In this document: positions 1 to 5,812 of the stretch, one piece after another
How positions within the stretch are numbered: the stretch's first letter is position 1
How the letters are laid out: each line of letters opens with the position of its first letter
Assembly: GCA_004557315.1 (NCBI GenBank)
Contig: SFEH01000064.1
Span: forward strand, 1 to 11,589
Direction of reading: 5' to 3'
DNA length: 11,589 nucleotides
Source of the DNA: Bacteroidales bacterium
GTDB lineage: Bacteria > Bacteroidota > Bacteroidia > Bacteroidales > UBA3663
Notes under the pieces: generated by a model
Database searches by the model: none
The model's input: the letters and a program-made list of their open reading frames with translations, nothing else
What the model was told of the DNA's origin: nothing
Translations under genes and position numbers: made by a program

Positions 1-96
1 CAGAGTTCTGTATTGAAAATCAAACGGATAGAGTCGGAACTTTACCGTTTAGCTTCTCATAATGATATGGATAATAATATCAAATTATGCTCATAA
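1..96 (+). CDS. possible C-terminal end of an unknown protein (left-truncated)
   Basis: The first reading frame is open from the window edge and ends with TAA at 94-96, giving 31 residues rich in Lys, Asn and Ser. Nothing in it is recognisable, and 31 open codons at a window edge can occur by chance. Its last third overlaps a 16-bp sequence that recurs at 246-261 beside the transposase breakpoint, so the stretch may instead be insertion-sequence debris. The sequence upstream of this window would decide. Confidence 0.25.
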   Translation, partial: QSSVLKIKRIESELYRLASHNDMDNNIKLCS

Positions 97-261
97 TCAA
101 AGATTTTTGCAGTAAATTCATATCAAAAGCATGGTCAAGTGCATGTTCCCTGCAGTATCGCAAACAGTATTATGCAAAGTCTTTATGAGAAGTCACAATG
201 TAACTATTTGAATTATAGGCACAAATAAAACAAGGAGATTCCTTACTTCTCATAACGATAT
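53..261. repeat. short direct and inverted repeats at the insertion-sequence breakpoint
   Basis: CTTCTCATAATGATAT at 53-68 recurs with one mismatch at 246-261 (CTTCTCATAACGATAT). The first ten bases also occur inverted, as TTATGAGAAG, at 183-192. The set lies just left of the point (about 271) where the transposase stops matching its family. It may be the end of another element that cut the insertion sequence, or the trace of a rearrangement. The similarity is visible directly; the cause is inference. Confidence 0.45.
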
Positions 262-1177
262 ACTTGTCATAAAAGAACAGTTCAACTCTCCATCTATATT
301 TATAAAGGAGAGCGATTGCTTCAGCAGTTACCGACAGGTTGTTCGTATAGAAGACAAATCGGCGGGAGCCTTCAACATCATAGAACACGATCCTGCGGAG
401 GACCTCGGGATAACGCTTATGGGTAAGGTATCCCGTAAACTCAATCAGTTGGTCGGCAAGTATCCCGGAATCCGGGTTGTTGTAATACTTGTCTTCCACA
501 ACATTGAAACGCATATTCCGTTTCTCACGAACCACGAAGTAGGCTCCTACCTGGTGGATGGCAAAAAGATTGAACAATGCCATATATGCACGATCAAAGA
601 CATAATATGCGCCTGATTCATAGGTAATCATCGGCATTGCCTTTGAATCATGAAGACTCGCATCCGAGATATATACCATCGATGGGATGTCTGTCTTTAC
701 CTCATACAAGGTATGCATCTTGATGCCACCCTTGTCATGATGTAGCTTGCTCCACTTGAAAAGGCCAAGACTTAAAGAAATGGTCGAAGAGTCAAATGCA
801 TAGACATCCTTGTCATCAAGGAATTTGTCAGAGCATTTCCCCTGACGCTTGCCTCTTGCAATCTTGATCATCAAGTTGGCCATCTCTTCAAAGATCCGGC
901 AATCACGATTGCTGTTGGCATCTGAGATTGTACTCTTGCTGACACGCTTGCCAATGCCCATCTGATAAAGAGCGCTGCCTAGTGAATTCAAGACATTCAC
1001 TAAAACACCCAGGCTTCTACACTGCCATAGCTGACCAAGTACCATCACAAGGAGATGCTGATAGCAGGAGAAGGTCCTTATACGGGCATTGCCCTTATAT
1101 TTCTTGACATACCACTCAAACGAATCGCGAGGAAGGAACTCGCACATCTGGCGGAACACATATTTGCCTTTGTTCAT
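170..1177 (-). pseudogene. IS4-family transposase with DUF4372-type N-terminus, C-terminally truncated
   Basis: This is a cut-and-paste DDE transposase of the IS4 class. The N-terminus (MNKGKYVF..., then a GQL motif near residue 49) is the DUF4372-like region that precedes the catalytic core in Bacteroidetes IS4 enzymes. Catalytic residues are visible: D129 in AFDSST, D195 in YVFDRAY, and E299 in YRWRVELFF, which is the family's Y-R-E signature. Family members usually continue after ELFF with a Lys/Trp-rich helix and several dozen more residues. Here residues 303-335 are unrelated, so the match ends at about position 271. The reading frame continues to 170 through foreign sequence. The protein keeps its catalytic triad but lacks the usual C-terminal helices and is probably inactive. 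A Bacteroidetes-type promoter lies upstream at 1214-1243. Confidence 0.85.
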
Positions 1178-1330
1178 CTTTGTGCCTTTTTGCTTTCATT
1201 TTGCTAAAGGCTGCAAAGATAAGAAATTTGAGGTGTTCTCAAATCCTCCGAGTGCTAATTTCGCTAATTAAAGTTTTGCATGTCAGTATTTTAGAATCTT
1301 TAATTACCGGTTTTAACCGGACAGTAGTGT
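271..1330 (-). mobile_element. remnant of an IS4-family insertion sequence, promoter-proximal end retained
   Basis: The element keeps the transposase start, its promoter and probably the outer end. At 1307-1330 there is a CCGGTT/AACCGG inverted repeat followed by ACAGTAGTG, which resembles ends I recall for this class of Bacteroidetes insertion sequences (recollection, not searched). No matching inverted copy is visible at 1-271, so the opposite end is missing and the element should not be able to move on its own. The 1330 boundary is approximate. Confidence 0.55.
1214..1243 (-). promoter_or_regulatory. transposase promoter, with an inverted repeat in the spacer
   Basis: On the minus strand there is TTTG (1240-1243), an 18-bp spacer and TATCTTTG (1214-1221), which is the Bacteroidetes primary sigma consensus, followed by the ATG at 1177. 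An inverted repeat TTTGAG/CTCAAA at 1227-1243 overlaps the -33 box and spacer and could restrain transcription of the transposase. Confidence 0.65.
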
Positions 1331-1371
1331 ATCTATTTCTTTTCTTTTTCTTTAATTTTAATCGATTACAT

Positions 1372-1392
1372 TATATATATCGCGCGCGCACG
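1372..1392. other. alternating TA then CG tract
   Basis: Nine bases of alternating T/A are followed directly by CGCGCGCGCACG (1381-1392) inside otherwise AT-rich intergenic DNA. A (CG)4CACG run of alternating pyrimidine and purine can adopt Z-DNA under negative supercoiling, and the adjacent TA run melts easily. No gene or promoter box is seen in it. The rest of 1330-1456 shows nothing else identifiable. Confidence 0.5.
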
Positions 1393-1456
1393 AAAATCGA
1401 ATGTCATTTATCACAATTAACGTCTTTCGGTGATGCAAAATGCCGATTCGCTCAAA

Positions 1457-1480
1457 TTTAACATTTAACATTTAACATTT
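1457..1480. repeat. heptamer array (TTTAACA)3
   Basis: Three exact TTTAACA units plus a trailing TTT run straight into the left end of the 9-bp-unit repeat at 1478. The same heptamer occurs in inverse orientation (TGTTAAA, four units) at 5782-5809, next to the DUF5675 gene. The seven-base period means that unit gain or loss would shift any reading frame or spacing across it. Confidence 0.8.
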
Positions 1481-1731
1481 TTGGAGGAGATAAAGAAGTT
1501 AAAGAAGATAAAGGAGATAAAGACAAATGAATGTGTTAAGAAGATAAAGAAGTTAAAGAAGATAAAGGAGATAAAGACAAATGATTTTTGTCAAAGATAA
1601 TATCTCTTGCTTTATCTTCCCAACAAGAAACAGACAATGCAACTATTGTCTTTATCTTCTTTATCTCCTTTATCTCCTTTAACTTCCTTATCTCCTTTAA
1701 CTTCTTTATCTCCTTTAACTTCCTTCAAAAG
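1478..1731 (+). repeat. inverted-arm repeat, 9-bp-unit family, copy 1
   Basis: The left arm consists of purine-rich 9-mers (GATAAAGAA, GTTAAAGAA, GATAAAGGA, GATAAAGAC). The right arm (about 1651-1725) is the complementary pyrimidine-rich series (CTTTATCTC, CTTTAACTT). Between them lie two mini-hairpins: GACAAA/TTTGTC with loop TGATT (1576-1592) and GACAAT/ATTGTC with loop GCAACT (1633-1650). The left arm is duplicated: 42 bp at 1489-1530 recur exactly at 1543-1584. The outer ends TTTTTGGAGG and CCTTCAAAAG are roughly complementary. The linker between the hairpins differs from that of the other two copies, so this is the most diverged copy. I see no coding function. Confidence 0.85.
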
Positions 1732-1760
1732 TTAAATAGACGTTAAATATCAACCAACGA

Positions 1761-1792
1761 TTGCAAAAATGTATTAATTGCCAATACATTTG
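1761..1792 (+). promoter_or_regulatory. promoter of the 160-aa gene with an operator-like palindrome
   Basis: TTGC (1761-1764), a 20-bp spacer and TACATTTG (1785-1792) fit the Bacteroidetes consensus. A perfect 9-bp inverted repeat, AAATGTATT (1767-1775) and AATACATTT (1783-1791), has a 7-nt loop and covers the spacer and almost all of the -7 box. A repressor bound there would block transcription. The predicted start near 1799 leaves a leader of about 100 nt, GC-richer than its surroundings, before the ATG at 1898; I recognise no riboswitch in it. Confidence 0.6.
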
Positions 1793-1897
1793 TGTCAGCA
1801 ATTAACCCGAACAGGGTGCCGAGGCGGCAGTCGCGACACACAAACAAGCCGTCTTGGTCAAGCTCCGGAGTTTCTCTGTTCATAACAAATCAACGTT

Positions 1898-2380
1898 ATG
1901 AAACATCAGAAACTGAATCTGAAGGCAGTGAGTCCTGAGGACTTCGACGCCAAGAGCCTTCGTCGTGCAGCACGCGAAGGCAGACTCTTCATTGCCCTGC
2001 CCGACATCGAGCCGAAGTCGGCAGAAGATGCCATCGACGAGATTCTTTCCTACGTCGGAAGGATATCCCAGTATGCCACGACCCTTCGTATTGGCAACAT
2101 CTGGGAGGCGATACTCCATGATGAGGCTCTCTCCCCTCTCTTCTTCCTCACGCGCTACAGCAGCACCCGAGGCCAGATCAACTGGTACAGGGTGGCGGCC
2201 GTGGTGTGCCTGTTGCGCGAGAAGGGCATATACCAGAAAGACATTTCTGGCAAAGAACTCTGTAGGTGTATGGAGGGTGCGACGCAATGCCCAAAGCACT
2301 ATTCTGGCATGGGGCGATACCTGCTCGATGTCGATCAAATGAGGCTTGTGCGCGAAATCCTGGACAAAAACCGAGAATAA
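1898..2380 (+). CDS. hypothetical protein, first gene of the accessory module
   Basis: This is a 160-residue soluble protein that I do not recognise. It has no signal peptide or membrane segment. It begins with a basic, mixed-charge stretch (residues 1-30), then appears mostly helical. The C-terminal half carries a hydrophobic helix (WYRVAAVVCLLREKG, near residues 96-110) and a cysteine-bearing stretch (ELCRCMEGATQC). The ATG at 1898 is chosen because it follows the promoter at 1761-1792 and because most of the open frame lies downstream of it. The palindrome over its promoter suggests regulated expression, so a regulator of the module is possible but not supported by any motif. A gap of about 90 bp with its own promoter separates it from the next ORF. 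Base composition resembles the downstream module genes. Confidence 0.75.
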   Translation: MKHQKLNLKAVSPEDFDAKSLRRAAREGRLFIALPDIEPKSAEDAIDEILSYVGRISQYATTLRIGNIWEAILHDEALSPLFFLTRYSSTRGQINWYRVAAVVCLLREKGIYQKDISGKELCRCMEGATQCPKHYSGMGRYLLDVDQMRLVREILDKNRE

Positions 2381-2393
2381 AACGAGAACCTCC

Positions 2394-2422
2394 TTTTATC
2401 AGAAACTTATGTCGTACCTTTG
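2394..2422 (+). promoter_or_regulatory. promoter ahead of the micro-ORFs and replication operon
   Basis: TTTT (2394-2397), a 17-bp spacer and TACCTTTG (2415-2422) give an exact TAnnTTTG -7 box with a weak -33 box. The start near 2430 would place the leader across two micro-ORFs and the 8-bp-unit repeat before the ATG at 2759. It is the only clear promoter between the 160-aa gene and the replication genes. Confidence 0.55.
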
Positions 2423-2473
2423 CGCCGTGATCACAAAAAGCATTAGTTTATTCATTTTAATTTGATTATCGCT

Positions 2474-2593
2474 ATGTTGAAACAAAAGAAAGAAAAATTT
2501 GAGTTTCCTCCTTCTCTCCAGAGCGAGCTCTTCAACTATCTGAAACCCGAACAGAAAGAGTTACATGACCAACAACCCTGGCATCGAATTTAA
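2474..2593 (+). CDS. small ORF, 39 residues, unknown
   Basis: An ATG about 50 nt after a good promoter opens a 39-codon frame that starts with a Lys-rich run and contains a plausible helix (SLQSELFNYLKPEQKELHD). Composition looks protein-like rather than random, and the codons resemble those of neighbouring genes. It could be a genuine small protein, a leader peptide, or the N-terminal remnant of a larger gene. The 21-codon ORF at 2565 overlaps its end in another frame, which would also fit one protein broken by a frameshift. Function unknown. Confidence 0.4.
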   Translation: MLKQKKEKFEFPPSLQSELFNYLKPEQKELHDQQPWHRI

Positions 2594-2630
2594 AGAGAAA
2601 CCCATCATCCGTCCATTAACTTGTGAATGA
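2565..2630 (+). CDS. micro-ORF, 21 residues, overlapping the preceding ORF
   Basis: ATG at 2565 to TGA at 2628-2630 encodes a 21-residue peptide (starts MTNNPGIEFKEK) in a different frame from the 39-residue ORF, overlapping it by 29 bp. It ends exactly where the GGTT repeat arm begins. The overlap resembles translational coupling, but a short frame like this can arise by chance. It could also be the second half of a frameshifted gene. Confidence 0.25.
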   Translation: MTNNPGIEFKEKPIIRPLTCE

Positions 2631-2746
2631 GGTTATAAGGTTTTGAGGTTTTAAGGTTTTGAGGTTCTTTGTCAGCGCGGAGCTACCTTACAACCTCATA
2701 ACCATATAACCTTACAACCTTATAACCTAACAAAAAACCTCAAAAC
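2631..2746 (-). repeat. inverted-arm repeat, 8-bp-unit family, copy A
   Basis: The left arm has 8-mers of the type GGTTTTGA, GGTTTTAA and GGTTATAA (2631-2665). The right arm (2686-2746) has the complementary series CCTTACAA, CCTCATAA, CCTTATAA and CCTCAAAA. The central 21 nt (2667-2687) read on the minus strand as GGTAGCTCCGCGCTG followed by ACAAAG, and match copy B at 10413-10433 with one mismatch, in opposite orientation. It fills the gap before the start codon at 2759 and could fold as a long imperfect hairpin in the mRNA leader. Confidence 0.85.
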
Positions 2747-2758
2747 TTTATTTTGAAC

Positions 2759-3058
2759 ATGATTACATCTACATTTCGCGTAGTGGCTTGTGGCGAACCC
2801 GAGTCCTACACCAACAGCAATGGAACAATGAGCCAGAAACGCCAGCTGCGGCTGCAGGAGCTTGGAGGCTGGAACGGCAACGACAATCAGGCGGTGCGCG
2901 TCAGCAACTGCATCGTCGGCACGATGTTCGGCAACCTTGCCCAGTGTATATTCTATCCCAACGAGCTGGTGATAGCGTCAATCCGATTCGCTGCCCACTG
3001 CTCTCAGGGCCAGTGGTATCAGGACATCACCATTGCCGACATCGAGAAAATCAAGTGA
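2759..3058 (+). CDS. small possible OB-fold protein, candidate single-strand DNA binder
   Basis: About 99 residues if translation starts at the ATG at 2759; a TTG two codons earlier is less likely. The pattern is all-beta: strands around TFRVVACGEP, KRQLRLQEL, QAVRVSNCIVG and ELVIASIRFAAH, then an aromatic-rich end (GQWYQDITIADIEKIK). This order resembles the short OB-fold DUF3127-type proteins of Bacteroidetes, which end in a similar strand with W and F/Y residues. The likeness is by eye and moderate. Placed at the head of an operon with a DUF3987 protein and a primase, a role in binding single-stranded DNA during replication is a reasonable inference. A 39-bp AT-rich gap separates it from the next gene. 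Confidence 0.7.
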   Translation: MITSTFRVVACGEPESYTNSNGTMSQKRQLRLQELGGWNGNDNQAVRVSNCIVGTMFGNLAQCIFYPNELVIASIRFAAHCSQGQWYQDITIADIEKIK

Positions 3059-3097
3059 GGTTGTAAAAAAAACTAATATTTTCTAAACTTCCTATCT

Positions 3098-3412
3098 ATG
3101 AATAAGCTATACATCACAAGCACCAGGCTCGTCTGCAAGCTTCAGCACGACACAGAGATCACGAACAACAAGTGTTTCACCGGCATTCTGTCAAAGAACA
3201 CGAAAGGCTACAAGTTTGAAGAGGCTGTCCGCAAGGGGCGTCCTCCGCGCAATCCAAAGCTCTTCGATGGCAACTACATCTCGATGGTGAAGATGCAGAA
3301 CGGCCGCTACCATTTCCATCTCAAGACCTTAGACATCAGCATTATCGACCGACCGAAGGTTGCCATGGGTATCTACGACGAAATAGTAACCGCATTACAG
3401 ATAGCCGACTGA
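3098..3412 (+). CDS. hypothetical protein, second gene of the replication operon
   Basis: A 104-residue protein without recognisable motifs, signal peptide or membrane segment. It is basic in the middle (SKNTKGYKFEEAVRKGRPPRNPK), consistent with nucleic-acid contact, and ends in a short helix. The AT-rich leader and ATG at 3098 look natural. Its TGA is followed after two bases by the ATG of the DUF3987-like gene, so the two are very probably translated together and may act together. Function unknown. Confidence 0.75.
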   Translation: MNKLYITSTRLVCKLQHDTEITNNKCFTGILSKNTKGYKFEEAVRKGRPPRNPKLFDGNYISMVKMQNGRYHFHLKTLDISIIDRPKVAMGIYDEIVTALQIAD

Positions 3413-3414
3413 TT

Positions 3415-4818
3415 ATGCCACAGGAACTATTCAACAACCTTCTGCCTCCTCCGTCACAGGAGGAGGCTGCCGACGAGCTTTCGCCAGAAGGCACTTTCGC
3501 TCTGACTGTACGCGACAAGGACCTTCCACCTGTGATACGCGAGGTGGTGGCCAATGCACCCGACAGCCGCAAGATTCCAGCCTTCATCGCATGCCTATCG
3601 CCACTCTGTGCACTTTCCACACGCATCCGCCTCCAGTATTACTACGACGGACAGCGCAAGAGCGCATTGCTCCTTCAGGTCATCATCGAGGCTCCACAGA
3701 GCAGCGGCAAGCAGTTTGCTGCCGACATCGAGAGGCTCATCATGGACGATACGCTCAAGGCACGCGACCAGGAGCAGCGACGCATCGAACAGAAATACCG
3801 CGAGAAGAAGAGATGCCGATCGCAGAACAAGGAGATGGAGGAAGAGCCGAAGACCACCATACGAGTCATCCCTCCCACCATTTCGAAGACCGTGCTGGTG
3901 AAGCGTGCCGACTTCTACGAGCGCAACTTAGGCGACGTGCTCACGTTCTGGATGTTTGCCGAAGAGCTCTCGCAGGTCACCGATGCCGGCAAGCAGGGCT
4001 ATTCGAACCTCCGCACCATCATGCGCACCGCCTACGACCTCGGCAGCCGTTTCGGCATTGACTTCGCGTCCGACAATTCCTACAGTGCCATTGCCGACAT
4101 CAACATCTGTTCGATGTTCTGCTCCACTCCTTCGGCTCTCGACGAATACATGGACAAGAAAGCCATCGAAGGCGGCAACATCACACGAACGGTGCTTTGC
4201 AAGCTCGATGACCAGATAGGTGCCGACGGACAGCTGTTCAAGCCTTTTTCAGACAATCAGCTCAACGCCATCAGCGGCACGCTCGCCAAGATCATGTCCG
4301 ACACCTATACGGCCGACGGTGCACTTCGTGACGTGAGGCTGCTCGACACCTCATGGATCGACAAGGATGTGCGCCGGTGGTGCGTGTCGAAAGGCAAGGA
4401 AGCGCTCGCCACAGGTTCGTCGGCAATCGACGTCTTCCGCAAGCGATCGTCGGTATCGGCTTTCCGCATCATGGCTCTCTGCTACTATCTCTATCTGATC
4501 GACGGCACGCCAGAGCCCCTCGCACAGAAGAGAAGCCGCAAGATCTATCTCTTCATGGCCGACTACATCCTCGGCATGCTGCTTGCCCGATGGGGAGGCA
4601 GGTTCGAGGAGCTGCAGGCCAAACGCGGGGATTTCAGCATCACGAGCAGCCGTCCGAAGCTCATCGACCGATTGAGCAAGGAGTTCAGCCGCGACCAGCT
4701 CCGGGTGCTCATCCAGGAATACGGCGTGGCAACTCCCGACCGTGTCCTCATCTCGCAATGGAAGGCCAACAAGTGGATTGAGGAGACTGGCAAGTACGTC
4801 TATCGGAAACTCATTTGA
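3415..4818 (+). CDS. DUF3987-like P-loop protein, probable replication helicase/primase partner
   Basis: A 467-residue protein resembling the DUF3987 proteins found beside primases in Bacteroidetes mobile elements. The first 85 residues lead into a P-loop-like turn, EAPQSSGKQF (residues 92-101), where DUF3987 members normally have a PxSSGKS Walker A. Here the final Ser/Thr is Gln, which could weaken nucleotide binding. Residues 113-145 form a highly charged, probably coiled-coil helix. FWMFAEELSQ (178-187) sits where a Walker B-type acidic site would be expected. The rest is a helical ATPase-like core and a basic C-terminus. The gene starts two bases after the upstream stop and ends four bases before the primase ATG, so it belongs to the same operon. 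A helicase or loader role for the module's primase is inferred. The family is moderately certain, the activity is not. Confidence 0.7.
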   Translation: MPQELFNNLLPPPSQEEAADELSPEGTFALTVRDKDLPPVIREVVANAPDSRKIPAFIACLSPLCALSTRIRLQYYYDGQRKSALLLQVIIEAPQSSGKQFAADIERLIMDDTLKARDQEQRRIEQKYREKKRCRSQNKEMEEEPKTTIRVIPPTISKTVLVKRADFYERNLGDVLTFWMFAEELSQVTDAGKQGYSNLRTIMRTAYDLGSRFGIDFASDNSYSAIADINICSMFCSTPSALDEYMDKKAIEGGNITRTVLCKLDDQIGADGQLFKPFSDNQLNAISGTLAKIMSDTYTADGALRDVRLLDTSWIDKDVRRWCVSKGKEALATGSSAIDVFRKRSSVSAFRIMALCYYLYLIDGTPEPLAQKRSRKIYLFMADYILGMLLARWGGRFEELQAKRGDFSITSSRPKLIDRLSKEFSRDQLRVLIQEYGVATPDRVLISQWKANKWIEETGKYVYRKLI

Positions 4819-4822
4819 CATT

Positions 4823-5794
4823 ATGCTCACGGAAGAAGACATTCAGAAGCTTCAGGACCTGTCGATCGAACAGGTCGCTGAAGCACTACAGATCAGCGTG
4901 CGGCACCATAAGGCCATCTGCCCATTCCACGATGACAGCCATCCTTCGCTCACGTTCTCTGCTACGCGCAACCGCTATCGCTGCTTCGTATGCGATGCAG
5001 GCGGAGGCACCATCGACCTTGTCATGCACTCGCAAGGCTGGCGGTTCTATGAGTCGTGCATCTGGCTCGCCCGACGTTTCGGCATCACGCTTTCCATCGA
5101 CATGAACTACTTTCAGGCGCGTGCGCTCAAGCCACAGCCGAAGCCTCGCACTTCGTCACGCGAGTGCCGGCACTCCGAGTCGGTTGACATCAGGCATCTT
5201 CAGTCGCTCGTGTCGCAGCCCGTGCTTTCGCGCGATGCGACTCATTTCCTCATTGAAGAGCGTCGTCTATGCAAGGATGTGGTGCATCAGCTTGGCATCA
5301 CAAGCATCGACCGTCCGGTACCGATGACGGGCAATCCCAACGGAAGCTGGTTCAATGCCCCTTCATTGCTCATCCCCTATCGCGACACCGACGGCAGGCT
5401 GCTCTCCGTCCAGGCCCGATACCTTGGCTCTGACAAGTCGAAGCCTCGCTTTCAGTTTCCCAAGGGCAGTGTATGCGGCATCTTCAACCTGCCCGTGCTC
5501 ACGACTCTCGGCAATGGCGAGCCGCTGTTCATCACCGAAGGAGTCACCGACTGCATGGCAATGCTCTCGGCAGGACACAAGGCCATCGCCATTCCTTCGG
5601 CTACGCTGCTCAAGCCCAAGGATGTGGAGTTGCTCAAAGGACTAAATCTGCACATGTTTCCCGACGCGGACGAGCCAGGCGAACGGCTTTTCTTCAAGAT
5701 CAAGGAACTCCTGCCCCAGATCACCCACCACCAGCTGCCATCGGGAATCAAGGACTTCGGACAGCTCTGGGCTTCACGGAATGTTAAATGTTAA
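4823..5794 (+). CDS. DNA primase-like protein with CHC2 zinc finger and TOPRIM domain
   Basis: A 323-residue protein when started at the ATG at 4823, four bases after the upstream stop; a longer frame from 4742 would run back into the DUF3987-like gene. The N-terminal CHC2-type zinc ribbon has ligands C33, H36, C54 and C57 (CPFHDDSHPS...CFVCDAGGG). A linker of roughly residues 100-190 is poorly defined. The C-terminal TOPRIM domain shows E239 in ITEGVTD and the DAD pair D281/D283 in FPDADEPG, which coordinate metal. These are the hallmarks of DnaG-like primases from phages and integrative elements, shorter than chromosomal DnaG (about 600 residues) and without a helicase-binding domain. It should synthesise RNA primers for the element's replication. 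Its last four codons and stop lie within the TGTTAAA heptamer array. Confidence 0.88.
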   Translation: MLTEEDIQKLQDLSIEQVAEALQISVRHHKAICPFHDDSHPSLTFSATRNRYRCFVCDAGGGTIDLVMHSQGWRFYESCIWLARRFGITLSIDMNYFQARALKPQPKPRTSSRECRHSESVDIRHLQSLVSQPVLSRDATHFLIEERRLCKDVVHQLGITSIDRPVPMTGNPNGSWFNAPSLLIPYRDTDGRLLSVQARYLGSDKSKPRFQFPKGSVCGIFNLPVLTTLGNGEPLFITEGVTDCMAMLSAGHKAIAIPSATLLKPKDVELLKGLNLHMFPDADEPGERLFFKIKELLPQITHHQLPSGIKDFGQLWASRNVKC

Positions 5795-5809
5795 ATGTTA
5801 AATGTTAAA
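5782..5809. repeat. heptamer array (TGTTAAA)4 at the primase/DUF5675 junction
   Basis: Four exact TGTTAAA units, the inverse complement of the TTTAACA array at 1457-1480. Read on the plus strand, the units create TAAATG stop/start overlaps. The primase stop is the TAA at 5792-5794, directly followed by an ATG at 5795 that is in frame with the DUF5675 gene (ATG 5813). The other ATGs at 5781, 5788 and 5802 are out of frame. Slipped-strand change in unit number would alter the coupling between the two genes. Confidence 0.85.
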
Positions 5810-5812
5810 TTT

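Noticed and set aside
1478..1731. A CRISPR array as explanation of the repeat tracts
   Set aside because: Units are 7-9 bp without spacers and are arranged as inverted arms; no cas gene is present.
1442..1830. A second copy of the tRNA-Thr 3' end as a left attachment site
   Set aside because: Short matches such as GCCGA and CCCGAAC occur, but nothing long enough to be a convincing direct repeat.
4742..4822. An upstream start for the primase inside the DUF3987-like gene
   Set aside because: It would overlap a real gene by about 80 bp and add a basic, non-conserved stretch; the ATG at 4823 has natural operon spacing.
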